Part shown: in pieces, positions 12,097-22,951 of the stretch | Layout of the letters: every line of letters begins with the position of its first letter | Position numbering within the stretch: position 1 is the first letter of the stretch | NCBI GenBank assembly: GCA_009746045.1 | Contig: RPFO01000213.1 | Span: forward strand, 5,080,317-5,142,316 | DNA length: 62,000 nt | Reading direction: 5' to 3' | Source of the DNA: Mesostigma viride | Lineage: Eukaryota; Streptophyta; Mesostigmatophyceae; Mesostigmatales; Mesostigmataceae | Made by a program: the position numbers and the translations under genes | Notes under the pieces: generated by a model | What the model saw: the letters and a program-made list of their open reading frames with translations, nothing else | The model's database searches: none | What the model was told of the DNA's origin: nothing

Positions 12097-12822
12097 ATGG
12101 CAACCGTGAAGGCCAAACACGTTCCTCCTCAGTGCTTGTATGACCTGACATACATGGCCAAGATCTTCTGCGAGGTGATTGTCCAGCTTTTCATGATCTA
12201 CAACCGCGATTTGGGGAAATACCCCGAACCACGCGACCTCGGCTGGTTGCCGATGCAGCCTTCGGAAGCCGACAGCGCCCTTCAGAGGGTGGCCGATACG
12301 GTCGCTGTAGCTGCCAAGAGACTAAGGGCGGTTATCAGGCCAACGGGGAGGGACGATTCCACCTTCCCACTTGCACTGCTGGAGAGGACGGATTTTTGGA
12401 CGACCCACAAGGAGGAAACGAAATGGTGGGTCCTGATTGCGCCCGAACCCCCAACCGAACAGGCTGTGGTGCCCCAACCCGTACAGCCTGTGGCGGGGGC
12501 TGTGGCGGTGACGGGGGCTGTGCCGGAGGAAGGCCAAGCCGAACATGCGGAGGCAGAGGACGTCCAGTCGGGTCGCCAAAAAAAGGTGGGGGAGAAGCGG
12601 GAACCCCCGCGGAAGTTTGGGTCGGAGGAGCTGGCATCCGAAATCGAGCAGCAGGGCCCGTGGATTTCTAAGAAAGTTTACGGGTCTGACGGGGAAACGA
12701 CCTGTGAGTTCATGATGAAGACTTTCGCGTGGGAGAAAAGCGATGGGCCGACACGGTTGGCTCAAGTGGTACTTAATGCAATGGAGGGGTTCGAATTTGT
12801 TGTGAAGAGGAAGGGGGGGTGA
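12097..12822 (+). CDS. Coding segment, unknown protein
   Basis: This 241-residue frame starts with a good ATG at 12097 and ends in TGA right after a G7 run (12813-12819). The first 110 residues are helical and hydrophobic (CLYDLTYMAKIFCEVIVQLF). A Pro/Val/Ala-rich linker follows, then a compact domain around PWISKKVYGSDGETTCEFMM. Removing one G from the run joins it in frame to the next segment, which starts EPAGYQEWDMLLNLEHH, so the two are likely one protein. No known family recognised. Confidence 0.5.
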   Translation: MATVKAKHVPPQCLYDLTYMAKIFCEVIVQLFMIYNRDLGKYPEPRDLGWLPMQPSEADSALQRVADTVAVAAKRLRAVIRPTGRDDSTFPLALLERTDFWTTHKEETKWWVLIAPEPPTEQAVVPQPVQPVAGAVAVTGAVPEEGQAEHAEAEDVQSGRQKKVGEKREPPRKFGSEELASEIEQQGPWISKKVYGSDGETTCEFMMKTFAWEKSDGPTRLAQVVLNAMEGFEFVVKRKGG

Positions 12823-13973
12823 ACCAGCCGGATATCAAGAATGGGATATGCTGCTGAATTTGGAACACCACGCGAAGCTGTGGAATGATGAGGAATTGTT
12901 GAAGGGTCGAACGGGTGCGTGGGTGGAGAAAAGGGACTGGAAGGCGGCGAAGGATTGTGGAGATTTCAATGGTGTGAAGGACGACTGGTCGTCGTACCTA
13001 GGCGATTTTACGGGATTCTTCAACCCACCCGTGATCTTCATTGGGTCAAAGGAGCAGGTGGATGGGTTTAAGGTCCTTCTGAAGGTACTTGGGAAGCGGC
13101 CTGAGGGGGAGGATATTTCCAATCCCAACGGCCGTTCGGGCAAGGAAATTGCGGGTGCAGCCCAGAAGCGTCCGCTGGAGACGGCAGGCGCTGGCACCAA
13201 AAAGAAACGCCGGAAGCGCGCCGCCTCGGAGACCCCCGCGGCCGAAGACGTCTCAATGGGGGATGATGAGGATGTCGGGTCACATGGGGGTGATGATGGG
13301 GAGGAGGTTGGTGATGATGGTGCCGGCGATGATGAGGGGGCGGGAATGAGGGTGGTGATAAGGGGGGCGGGTCGAAGGACGGAGAGGGGGGGGTTCGAAG
13401 GGCGGAGAGGGGGGCGGGTCGAAGGGCGGAGAGGGGGGGGGTCGAAGGACGGAGAGGGGGGCGGGTCGAAGGGCGGAGAGGGGGGGGGTCGAAGGGCGGA
13501 GAGGGGGGGGGTCGAAGGACGGAGAGGGGGGCGGGTCGAAGGGCGGAGAGGGGAGGGGGTCGAAGGACGGAGAGGGGGGCGGAGAGAAGGGCGGAGAGGG
13601 GAGGGGGTCGAAGGGCGGAGAGGGGGGCGGGTCGAAGGGCGGAGAGGGGGGCGGGTCAAAGGGTGGAGAGGGGGGCGGGTCAAAGGGCGGAGAGGGGGGC
13701 GGGTCCAAGGGCGGAGAGGGGGGGGAGAGAAGGGTGGAGAGGGGGGCGGGTCAACCGGCGCATCGGGGAAGGGGGGAAGGGCGGAGAGGGGGGCGGGTCG
13801 ACCGGCGCATCGGGGGAAGGGGGGAAGGAGGGGGGGGAGGGGAGGGAGGCTCGAAGGGGAATTCGGGGGCGTCGGGGGGGGGATGTTGGGGCGTGCCGTC
13901 GACTACTGCAAAAAGCTCCTTTCGCCTGGCGGGCACGTTCGATCAAGAGCAACGGCTAGTCATCTGTCAAAGG
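12821..13973 (+). CDS. Coding segment with Arg/Gly-rich repeats, unknown protein
   Basis: The open frame runs from the G7 run to the donor AAAGG|GTAAGT (GT at 13974-13975). Its first 100 residues form a globular segment (KLWNDEELLKG, FTGFFNPPVIFIGSKEQ). A nuclear-localisation-like run KKKRRKRA and an acidic stretch follow. Then come about 170 residues of Arg/Gly/Glu repeats coded by a G-rich minisatellite (13370-13870). It ends one base into a codon, which the exon at 14093 completes. Frame choice inside the minisatellite is uncertain. Confidence 0.45.
13370..13870. repeat. G-rich coding minisatellite
   Basis: Imperfect units of GGAGAGGGGGGCGGGTCGAA with a following GGGC or GGAC, about 24 bp, run for 500 bases. 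All plus-strand frames stay open and read Arg/Gly/Glu repeats. Runs of five or more G on the plus strand are regularly spaced. Confidence 0.9.
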
Positions 13974-14092
13974 GTAAGTTAATCTGAGTGAATATGGTCG
14001 GTTAAATTATGATGTTTGCATATTCCCAAGTTTGATTTGCGATTGTAATGATAACTAATTGCGCCGCTCGTCATTGCTTGTCCCACACACAG

Positions 14093-14912
14093 GTGACGAG
14101 TCTGAAGAGGAGCCGCCAAAGGATGACGCGCATGGCGGCCCACCCAAAGGGTTTGAGGAAGATTCGGAAGAATCGGAAGAATCGGAACCTGAGGAGGAAG
14201 CGCCACAAAGACGTGTCACAGTTACCGCAACCCAGCCCAAGCCACTAGACAAGAAAGTGCCACCACCAAGTTGGCAGCCGTGGATGGAGAATCTGGAAGG
14301 TGGGGGGGGGGGAAACGGGTCGTGCCCCGCTCGCCTGTTGGATGTCCGGTTTCGGTATTGTGCAAGCACGGCGGTGAATTTTGCCAGTATCGGAAGAACC
14401 AATCCCAGCGCCTTGATACGTTGTGGAAGCCCACGTGGGCTGCTGATTCGGTGGCTAAACTCAATGCAGACCCAATGAAGCTGGCACACATGCCTGATTT
14501 CCACGTCGACACGTTCCTGGTGCATGGAGTCGTTCGAAAGGTGGATAAAACGGGCGTGTGGTACGTTAAATTTTGGGCAGAAGGGTGTGACGAAAAGGGA
14601 ATCTGGATTAATGGGGAGCAGGGGACGATGCCCAACATAATTTTCAAGGTACAACAAGACGAGATGCGGAACTGTTTCAAGCCACCTGAGGGAACGTATT
14701 TGGAGTGGTGGATGGACAAGGGGTACCTGGCGACCAGATCTTCCCCAGCGACCAGATCTTCCCCACGACTCCAAGAGAAGGGGGGAGACCAAGCCGCAGG
14801 GCAGGGCAAACGAAAACCTCAAGGGAAGGCTGGCGCAGATGTGCGGGAGGGGGGTGTAAAGAAGCCCAGCGGACGGGCACCTGTAAAGAAACGCCTGTTA
14901 GTAGATAGTTAG
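14093..14912 (+). CDS. Last exon of the multi-exon unknown gene (frame broken at G11)
   Basis: Acceptor TCCCACACACAG ends at 14092. The frame starts with an acidic stretch (GDESEEEPPK, EDSEESEESEPEEE) and reaches a G11 run at 14302-14312. One added G shifts it into the frame that runs to TAG 14910-14912. That second part reads a Cys/His-containing segment and a possible small beta-rich domain (DTFLVHGVVRKVDKTGVWYV, then GIWINGEQGTMPNIIFKV). The end is basic (VKKRLLVDS). AATAAA repeats at 15191-15240 could serve as the 3' signal. Unknown function. Confidence 0.5.
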
Positions 14913-14919
14913 ATAGCTT

Positions 14920-15440
14920 GATCTGAACTCGTGTACATTTGTAAAGATCGATCTGTACATCTGTCTCCAGAGCATTCACTTGAATATTCAAAGTTCAAGT
15001 GGGAATTACTGGTTGGGTTGTGCACAGGCTTGTGCACAATTTTGGCAATAATTATAATTCGTTCTATAAATAGAACTAGCGGGGTCGTGGAGAGGGTTGT
15101 GCAATTGTAAATAATCTACAACTTGTCTCACTTGCTTACCCTCCGAGTGCATGACACTATGACAAAAACAGCCAATTTTACCCCGACTTGAATAAATTTT
15201 AATAAATGTTAATAAATTTTAATAAATTTTAATAAATTTAAGCAATCTAGTAATGAAAAGTGCACGCGGAAAGCGCACCAGTGACCAAATTGCATGAAAT
15301 GGTAATGATTTCATGTGGAAACGCATTCACAATGAGCATCAATTGTCATGTATTTGTTGAAATGGCGTCTCCTCAAGTAATAAAATTTGGCATGGGTATT
15401 GTAGATTGATTGTGGGCCCCCCCTCTAAGGTTATTTTATT
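14920..15440. other. AT-rich intergenic stretch with AATAAA tandem
   Basis: No gene is seen. At 15191-15240 five 10-bp units of AATAAATTTT lie in tandem. The stretch separates the palindrome-bearing gene cluster from the MULE. Confidence 0.7.
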
Positions 15441-15446
15441 CAACAG

Positions 15447-16465
15447 GTGACATGCGGAGGCGATATGCGAGTTCTCGCCATCATCAAGTGGTGTCATTGG
15501 ACACCACCCATGGCACGAATAAGTTCCGCATGAAGTTGATGCTCATTCTGGGAGTGGACGGGGACGGGAAAAATGAGTGTTATGGGGTGGCCATGACAGT
15601 CGATGAGACCTATGTGTCCTTTGATTGGATTCTGACATGCTTTGGGGAATGCATGAATGGTCATATGCCACGAGTTGCGTTGTCTGACGAAGACCAAGCC
15701 TTAGTGAAAGCAATTGAGAAGCACAAGATGACTCATATCCTGTGCATTTTTCACCTTGCCACACTAAATTTGGTGGCCAATACAAAGGCGTGGTTTACTG
15801 GTGCAGGGTGGAAGAGATGGTACTCTAAATTCTGGGAAATCAGGAATGAAAGTGATAGCCGCTCAATACCTAACTTTGACATGGATTTCGCCGAACTTGT
15901 AGAGCTGGCGCCTGCCACGAAATGGGGCCCGATTTGTACAAGCCTAGTTCAGTGGCCAGAGCTTCCCAACGTTGCATTTGGGACCCCGCAAGGGTCAACC
16001 AGCGAGCCCGTGGTTTTTGATCATGCTGTTCACTCTAACAAAATCACGGCAAGCATTTTTGCCGCTGTCCTAGGCATGTATGAAGACGGTGCTGCTCGTA
16101 TCTTGGGCCTGCCTCGCGAGCATGTGAGGGTCCTTGATGCTGTTGAGCAAATGGCTGGTGTTTCAAGGACTACTAGCGCCCAACTTGGCCTCATCGACCG
16201 AGTGCGCATGTTGTACGGTCAAATCCATGCATGAGAAAACAGCAGTTCACGACTTCCGTGTCGTCCATAAGGATATCGCGGTACATACTTCACCTACCAC
16301 GGTTTCACCTCTAGACGAGAGGCTGGCGGCAACACCGGACGGGATCATCACTGGCTGGCCAGGGTCAACATCTGCAGTTCTTGAGGTCAAGTGCCATTGC
16401 CCTTACAAGGATGCGTCGAATCGTATGCGAGGGGCGTCGAGCACAACAGCTACCTTGCCTCCTTG
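15447..16465 (+). CDS. MULE transposase, N-terminal half plus start of YqaJ-type domain
   Basis: The exon follows an acceptor TTATTTTATTCAACAG. It reads the MULE signature DTTHGTN, with catalytic Asp at 15500, and LSDEDQALVKAI, with second Asp at 15686, then CIFHL. Next come KITASIFAAVLG (about 16040), which resembles the start of YqaJ-type exonucleases, and after a frameshift ATPDG (Asp 16338) and EVKC (Glu 16383, Lys 16389), the D...E-x-K core of that nuclease fold. The frameshift is a tandem CATG duplication at about 16225; without it one frame runs from 15447 to 16465. The last codon is split by a GTATGT donor. Confidence 0.75.
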
Positions 16466-17092
16466 GTATGTTTTTTCTTGGTTGTTGTTTAGAGATGCGC
16501 TTTCGAATTTGTTGGCAAGCACTTGAATGGACAATGGCACCCAATTATTCAATGTTTATTGTTGAGAATAATATATGATGGAGGTGAGATCGGCGTTCTG
16601 CAGCTGTCAGGGCACATGGGTTGCCACAATCTAGCATCAACTCTTGCAATAAAATACAATGTACAAAAATGAATGTATACTACATGATATAGATTCCGTT
16701 GTAGTTTATTATTAGAGTGAATATGCTTTTAAAAAGATCTTAATATATTGGTTCTCTAGTGAGGCCATGGGTAGTCTTATGCAAGGTAGCAAAAATCTGA
16801 CATTGTGAGAGAATTTGTGTTGTTTCTAAGTGGATGTCATCACCACCGATATCATCCTTGTGCTTTTTTTGTTGTTGAAATTGCATATCGTCATGGTTTA
16901 TCGATGGCAGGTCATGCCCTTTCCATCGCACTGGTTCGAATGCTATGACTGCGAAGTCTAGGTGGGGATAGTTCATTGGGCTCGTATCGTAGCGTGACTC
17001 GATGGCAAAAAAAAGTAAAAAAAAAACTAATTAATGTACGCATTTTAATGTACACTGGCTTGCATGTTTCTTTGTTGCTTCTGTGCTTTCAG
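16466..17092 (+). other. Intron of the MULE transposase gene
   Basis: The donor is GTATGT at 16466 and the acceptor TTGCTTCTGTGCTTTCAG ends at 17092. The upstream exon ends two bases into a codon and the downstream exon supplies the third, so the frame is kept. The interior is AT-rich with many stops. Confidence 0.75.
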
Positions 17093-18512
17093 TGCATCCG
17101 GGCCATCGCGCGCTCCCAGGTTCATTTACGAAGCCGCGAAGCCATTGACACGGCTATGCGCATCCCATTTTGCACAACTGCAATTGCAAATGCATTGTTG
17201 CAACGCCCGTATTGGTGTCCTTTTAACCTGGTCAAGGGATGCATGGCGCACATTTGAGGTGAGATTCTCCGATGAGTGGTTTGGTCTTGCGATGATGATG
17301 GTTAACCGTTTCTGGGATGCTTACATCATCAAAAAGGACCATAGACCAAAGGACGACTACTGCTTCACTTTATTCCCCATGTATGATGCCTTCTTGGAGC
17401 TGACACAACAGTTGTGTGGCGCTGCTGTACCAAGTGAGCTGCATCACACATTGGCACCCCCACTTGAGGAAAACAACCGTTTCGTGGCAAAGGGGAGCAT
17501 GGAATATGGGAGGCTGAACCGGCTTTTGTACCCTCCTGTAGAGAAGGAGCAGAGCAATGTCCTTGACAACCTGTATCTGAAGCGCGAGAAGTGGGCATGT
17601 CGCTTTACGTGGCAGCACCTAACATATGGGCAATCGACAACTGGTAGGTCTGAATCGGAGCACTCTGCTATCAAAGTTGCCTTGGACAAGGGTACTGAGA
17701 TTTATGAGCTCCCTGAAAGGCTGAGGGTGCTTAGGGAGAGAGCTGATAGGGCCTCAAAAGCTAACCAAGCAAGAGCCACCATTTTTCGTCTCAATCCAGC
17801 TCGTTATGGTACCAACCCCATCATGACCCATGCTTCATCCTTCATGTCTGAACAACCATGCACCCGGTTCTCGGTAGAGCTTGCCGCATCACAGCACTAT
17901 CGGGTTGAGCCGTCAGAGACTGCTAACGTGTTCAAGGTTTCCTTTGTTGGAGAATGTTCAAATGTGAAGGCGAAGCTTGATCTGTGCTTGGATTCCTGTG
18001 GTCAGGCACAAAAGGAACGTTTGGTTACGACCGGGGAGGACGGCCATGTTTTGGAGTGCACATGCCAATTTCCAACCTTTGTAGGCCTCCCATGCCGCCA
18101 TTGTTTAGCCGTTGAGGTGCATCTTCATCAGTGCAAGCAGGTGCCGATGCAATTGGTGTGCGATAGGTGGAAGCAACCCAAGCCGGACACTATTGAGAGC
18201 CAGCTACAATTCCAACAGATGGTAACTGTACACCCTGAGAACAGCCGTGATGATGATGTCAACGTGGATGTCGCTCAAGGCACGGAGCCTACGTATACTG
18301 ACATTCTCGCTCACATGAAGGCATGGGCTTCTTTGGCGCATGAGGGTCGTTGTGGCTCGGATTTCCTCAGGCATTGTAAGTCATACTGGCAGCAGAAGAG
18401 ACTGCCATCAAGTCAGGTGAGTCAGCCGGGAGGGGATGGAAGTGCTGCTCGCTTGGTAGAAAACCCTTTAGGTCCTCCACCCCGTGGTCGGGGAAAACAA
18501 CCATGCACGTAA
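17093..18512 (+). CDS. MULE transposase, C-terminal half: end of YqaJ-type domain, catalytic Glu, SWIM finger
   Basis: This continuous frame starts with the last YqaJ-type motif, QLQLQM (about 17175-17192), followed by a strand and acidic helix. The MULE part resumes with YLKREKWACRF and STTGRSESEHSAIK, where Glu 17652 is the expected third catalytic residue. A SWIM finger, C-T-C-x9-C-R-H, lies at about 18057-18101. The frame stops at 18512. One base shift near 18507 continues it into a basic, nuclear-localisation-like tail (TSKRKV, TPKRARGRF) ending at 18720. The long distance between second Asp and Glu is explained by the inserted nuclease. Confidence 0.8.
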
Positions 18513-18724
18513 ACAAAGAGCACACCATCCCAACGAGCCACCCACGTCAAAACGCAAGGTCTCTGCAACTCTTGGTGGAAGCGTTGTCGGTGAGGCTACG
18601 GGTACTCCGAAGCGGGCCCGGGGCCGGTTCGTTGCTTCTCTTGGTCACGGCAACTGCCCTAGCAATGCCGCGTCTGCTCCAAGTGTTGGCAGTGCTTCTT
18701 CGCAACCCCAACTCCCATGAGCGA

Positions 18725-19790
18725 ATATGAAACTGCAACCTCAATGCACCTTCACGAGGTCAATGCCCTCATGGATCATTTGGAGGTATTTGCTGGCAAT
18801 GTTGCTAGCATGGCAGCGCTTGCTATGTGCATTAGGGAAGGTCCAACTTCTATGCACCACAGGCTGCCTACATCCTTTGCGGCACATCCATCTTCACGTT
18901 AACAATCCTAAGCGGGACAACATGTGTATCCTGGCTACATTTCATCTGTGTTTGTTGTAAGTTGGTGCGTTTCCTCGGCCATAAAACTTCGTATCAACAT
19001 TGAACATCTTCTTGCCGTAGTGTAATGTGAGTATCTCAAACATATGTGCCGGGCCATTGTCTTGCTCCCGAACATTTTGCGGTGTTTGGCTTTAAGCACT
19101 ATAATGGAATGTTGGAGTTGTGGTGTCCATTGTAGTGCTTGTTGGCTGCCTCCATGATCGTGAGATGTGGCCTTGAATCTCATGTGTGTATTTTCTTTCA
19201 ACGATGGACTTGAGTTCTTGGTTTCTTTGCGTTACTTATACATGTGGCGCCAACTCCTCCCAAATGTACAAGGCCACCCCCAGACATGCAACCATGCCCT
19301 AGTCTCCACACTTGCAGGTGCGGCGCATGGTGGACGGACCTACGTGGCGCTGCATGCGACATATCTTCTTGCTGCTGCGGCCCGGCTACTATTGCTACAC
19401 TTATCATCAAGGATGTGGCATATCAGTGGTGCCATCATCATAATTCTTGGCAACGTTTGAAGCTCAATCAGCCATCATGGTGTGGACAGTAGGTCTAGTG
19501 GCCCTTGCTTGCGATGGAGCCGTGGTGCCATCACTTCCCCCGGTGGACATCTGTGCTTCCCATCAGTTCCAACGTTCACTACATGTGTTGAGCCGCTCAT
19601 GTTGACGGTGGTTCAACCATGGTTGAAGCTAGCCTGAAGTGGCTGGTTTGGCATGTGCCGATTTAGTGGCTAGACGAGTAGTGCAGGCTCTCAACCCACT
19701 CGGGTGCAAAAAGCGAATCTTCACTGGTAGTTTGACATGTCCGGCTTTGTTGGTGAAAGCTCGTGTAGTAGGCTGTCCAACTGAGTGGTG
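18725..19790. other. Stretch without supported gene
   Basis: Short frames only, without recognisable domains or splice-consistent exons. It may hold the 3' part of the MULE. Confidence 0.5.
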
Positions 19791-19794
19791 GTTT

Positions 19795-19978
19795 CAATGG
19801 CCGCCGCCGCCTCCTCCGGGCCGCTCCCGCCTCCGGGCCGCCGCTGCTGCCGCCGCCTCCGGGCCGCCGCCGCTGCCTCCTCCTTCGGGCCGCCGCTGCC
19901 CCCTCCTCCGGGCCGCCGCTGCCGCCGCCGCCTCCTTTGGGCCGCCACCGCCTTAGCCGGGCCGCCGCCACCGCTGGC
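19795..19978. repeat. GCC-rich low-complexity repeat
   Basis: Repeats of GCCGCCGCC and CCTCCGGGCCGCC run through this stretch. Pro/Ala/Arg-rich translations in several frames are artefacts of the repeat. Confidence 0.9.
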
Positions 19979-19979
19979 G

Positions 19980-20590
19980 TTGGGTAGTGCCATGCATTGT
20001 GGTACCAACCCAAGGTTGCTGCGGGAGTTCCCTTAAACCCTGAGTGCCCCCCCTCAGGATAACATTACTGGATGTTCCCTAGCAACCGCCACCATTAGGG
20101 AGGACAGTCAATACTTGCTGACCCACATTTGCTTGACATGTCAATATGTAACAACCAAATCTGACTTGTTGTTACATCCTGAGTTTTGTAATAGTTTGGG
20201 ATTTTATTTGAGGCCTTTTGGATGAGTATTGAGCTAGTTATGAGGTTTCCCACGTGCAGAGATATTTTGAGACCTGGACTTTGTCAACTGACTTGTTTAG
20301 ACCCTCATTGGTCGTGGCCTGATCCACGTGGGGTTATTAGTTGGTCGGTTCTGCCAAGTCTTGCCTAGATATTTTAGGACTCCAATGCTTATCAAGATTC
20401 GGCTGGAACGTTTGTTGTGATCTAATCTAACATGGTATAATAAGGTTCGCATAATTCATCCATCCTCAAAGCCTCTTGCTCGTTGACCACTTTCAGTTCC
20501 ACAGAAGTAGTCAAGGATATTACTTGTCTAACTTACTGAGATAACTAGACACAATTATCAAGGAGGCAATTATATTTCTTGATCAACGCA
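19980..20590. other. AT-rich stretch without gene
   Basis: No coding or RNA gene is seen. It contains runs resembling worn LTR or MITE sequence, but no paired ends were found. Confidence 0.4.
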
Positions 20591-20599
20591 TCTCTCGAT

Positions 20600-21022
20600 T
20601 TCTGGCCTGCGCTGGTTGTCTCCTTGATATTTCTTGATCAACGCATTGCGGTCCAATGTGGTGTGATCAATTGTTTCTTAAGCCGCGGTATGATTGTGTG
20701 CACGAGTTTAATTCGTCAACCCCGATGGATTCGATTGACTAGATTAAGTGAGACAACTATGCATGCCTGAGATGGATTAATTAATTTACTAATTAAAATC
20801 GTGCTAGCTCCCGTTTGGGAGCTAGTCATGGAGCATTAATCGCGACGGATGGATGGATGGATGGATGGATGGATGGATGGATGGATGGATGGATGGATGG
20901 ATGGATGGATGGATGGATGGATGGATGGATGGATGGATGGATGGATGGATGGATGGATGGATGGATGGATGGATGGATGGATGGATGGATGGATGGATGG
21001 ATGGATGGATGGATGGATGGAT

Positions 21023-21109
<87 letters not shown>

Positions 21110-21510
21110 GGTGGGTGGATGGATGGATGGATGGATGGATGGATGGATGGATGGATGGATGGATGGATGGATGGTTGGATGGATGGATGGATGGATGGGT
21201 GCACACAATCCAACCCGTCTATTCTATCTAGTAACAAACAATCCTATTAGTCTATCTTATCTAGCTAGAGTGTGCCAGACCCTAGGAGTCTTGCCTAGAT
21301 ATATACTCACTAGTAGATATGCTCTAGTTGTCTCACATCATTGTCTCACTTAATAATTAATATGTGTGAATGCACGTAGTTTCACTTGATAATGACCAAC
21401 TAGTGGCCGGGAGTACCTGTTCACGTGCCCCATTGAGGGCTTATATATGTCGTCGAGGCAAGAAGCAACCATTTATCAAGGAGACAATGCAACAACCAGC
21501 GCAGGCCAGA
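20600..21510. mobile_element. TIR/foldback element, small member of the CTGCGCTGG family
   Basis: TCTGGCCTGCGCTGGTTGT at about 20600 is mirrored by ACAACCAGCGCAGGCCAGA at about 21495, and TAAGTGAGACAA near 20746 by TTGTCTCACTTA near 21343. The same terminal word recurs at 42285, 43872 (inverted) and 60325. The interior is mostly microsatellite. No transposase is seen, so this is a non-autonomous element. Confidence 0.65.
20845..21198. repeat. Compound microsatellite (GGAT)n-(GT)n-(GGAT)n
   Basis: About 180 bases of GGAT, then about 75 bases of GT, a short GGTG run, then about 80 bases of GGAT with one GGTT variant. Open frames reading Met-Asp-Gly-Trp are artefacts. Confidence 0.98.
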
Positions 21511-21514
21511 TAAT

Positions 21515-22945
21515 TTATACCAAGTCCTCAATTTGCATGATTTTTCAATTGCTCCTTATCCAATTACAATTTACAACACATACGCATGAATCATAGAGCT
21601 TTGTGTGCTACAACGCAGACAGTTCTGGCGCTCCCGGTCGTCATCTTGCCGACACCGGGCCACTGCGGTTGTCACCCGGCACCCCTCACCCTACCCCACT
21701 GCACAGCAAAAACCTGCTTCCTAGAATTGGCCTGCAGCCGAGAAGGGCGCCAATGCCGTGTAGAAACTCATGATGTGAACGGCATGTGGTCAGTGGTCAC
21801 AAGCGCCAAGGACACCTAGTGGCCTTTACCTGCCCCAAACCACAACATCCCAAGCATGCCTTTATCTGCGGAGCAGCTGATCCTGAAGTGGCAACCCCGC
21901 CCTTACGACACATAACACCGACCATGCCACCATGGGACCTGCGTCCTGCAATAAAATATTTGCCTAAATATCGTCGTCTTGTGCCCGCACGTCCATGGAG
22001 GTTTAAATTACTTATTAACATGCGAATATAATCAATCGGAGGCATGAAAACTGTTGCGCACAACCCGCCGGATTCCCTCCACAGCACAGCCGAAGGAACC
22101 AATCTAACAGCCCTGTTTTCTTGACTCTGAGTTTGTCCTACCAGCTAGCACCGCAACGCAATACTAATTCGGCCGTTGATCGACATTTCCCCAGCCTACT
22201 TGACTGGAACAGATGCCGCTAAATTCTTTCGGTCCGTCAATTCTTTTGGTGTGGAGTTGAATTTATTCTACTAGGCCAAAGTCCCCCCGCGGCTCGCGCC
22301 CTGGCCATGGTGAAATTGGTGATGGACTTAGAAGTTTTCTGCCTTCCATCCTGTGGCGAGGCTCCGCTTGGCAGTTGACGCGCCAGCATTTTCTTCTGTC
22401 ATTTGTACTTACGCACCATAAGTTTACGCGCCGGGGCGCGTGCGATCGATACAGTAGACTTAGCAGTTCGCACAGGCATGTGCGTCGGCGCCCTCCGTAG
22501 TATGAGCCAGTAGGCTGCTCTTTCCGTTCGTTTCGTCCCTGATCACAATGTTTCCGGCTCATGCCGCCGCGTCTGCAAGCGTTACCCGTATTTATCGGCC
22601 CGCACCGTTCCTTTAGCAAGCGTTACCCGTATTTATCGACGCGTACCGTAGCCTTTTGTCATTGTCATCTGTCATCGGGTGCGGCCAGCACCGGATGCGA
22701 TTTCCAAAACCCCGTGTTTTTACATCACCCGGCACCCGGTGATTTTTCACCCAGAGACAAAGAGACAAAATTGGCGCGGCGTGGCACTTTTGCAAAGAAG
22801 CGCCCTCCGTGGGCGCGGCGCAACAAGCGTGACTGATTCCAGGTAAATAGGTGTACGTTTATTCCAAATATAGCCAGTAATTAATCCCTGCTAAGCCTAG
22901 GGTATTTTTTTCCGGGTAAATGGGTATTTTTATTAACCAATAGGA
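21515..22945. other. Stretch without supported gene
   Basis: Only short frames without recognisable domains. A duplicated phrase AGCGTTACCCGTATTTATCG occurs at about 22577 and 22618. Nothing else stands out. Confidence 0.5.
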
Positions 22946-22951
22946 ATATCA

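Larger units (their letters stand above)
15440..18720 (+). mobile_element. MULE-class DNA transposon remnant with inserted YqaJ-type nuclease domain
   Basis: The coding parts make one transposase: DDE first half (15447-16000), YqaJ-type nuclease (16030-17300), DDE second half with SWIM finger (17330-18130) and a basic tail. One intron (16466-17092) and two frameshifts (about 16225 and 18507) are visible. I could not find terminal inverted repeats or a 9-bp target duplication, so the ends are approximate. The exon that should code the N-terminal FAR1-like or zinc part is not seen. Confidence 0.8.

Noticed and set aside
20845-21353. Six overlapping frames of 126-166 codons
   Set aside because: They come from GGAT and GT repeats only.
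22225-22250. Resemblance to the rRNA word CCGTCAATTC
   Set aside because: Only about 15 bases match; flanks do not follow small-subunit rRNA, so chance is the simpler explanation.
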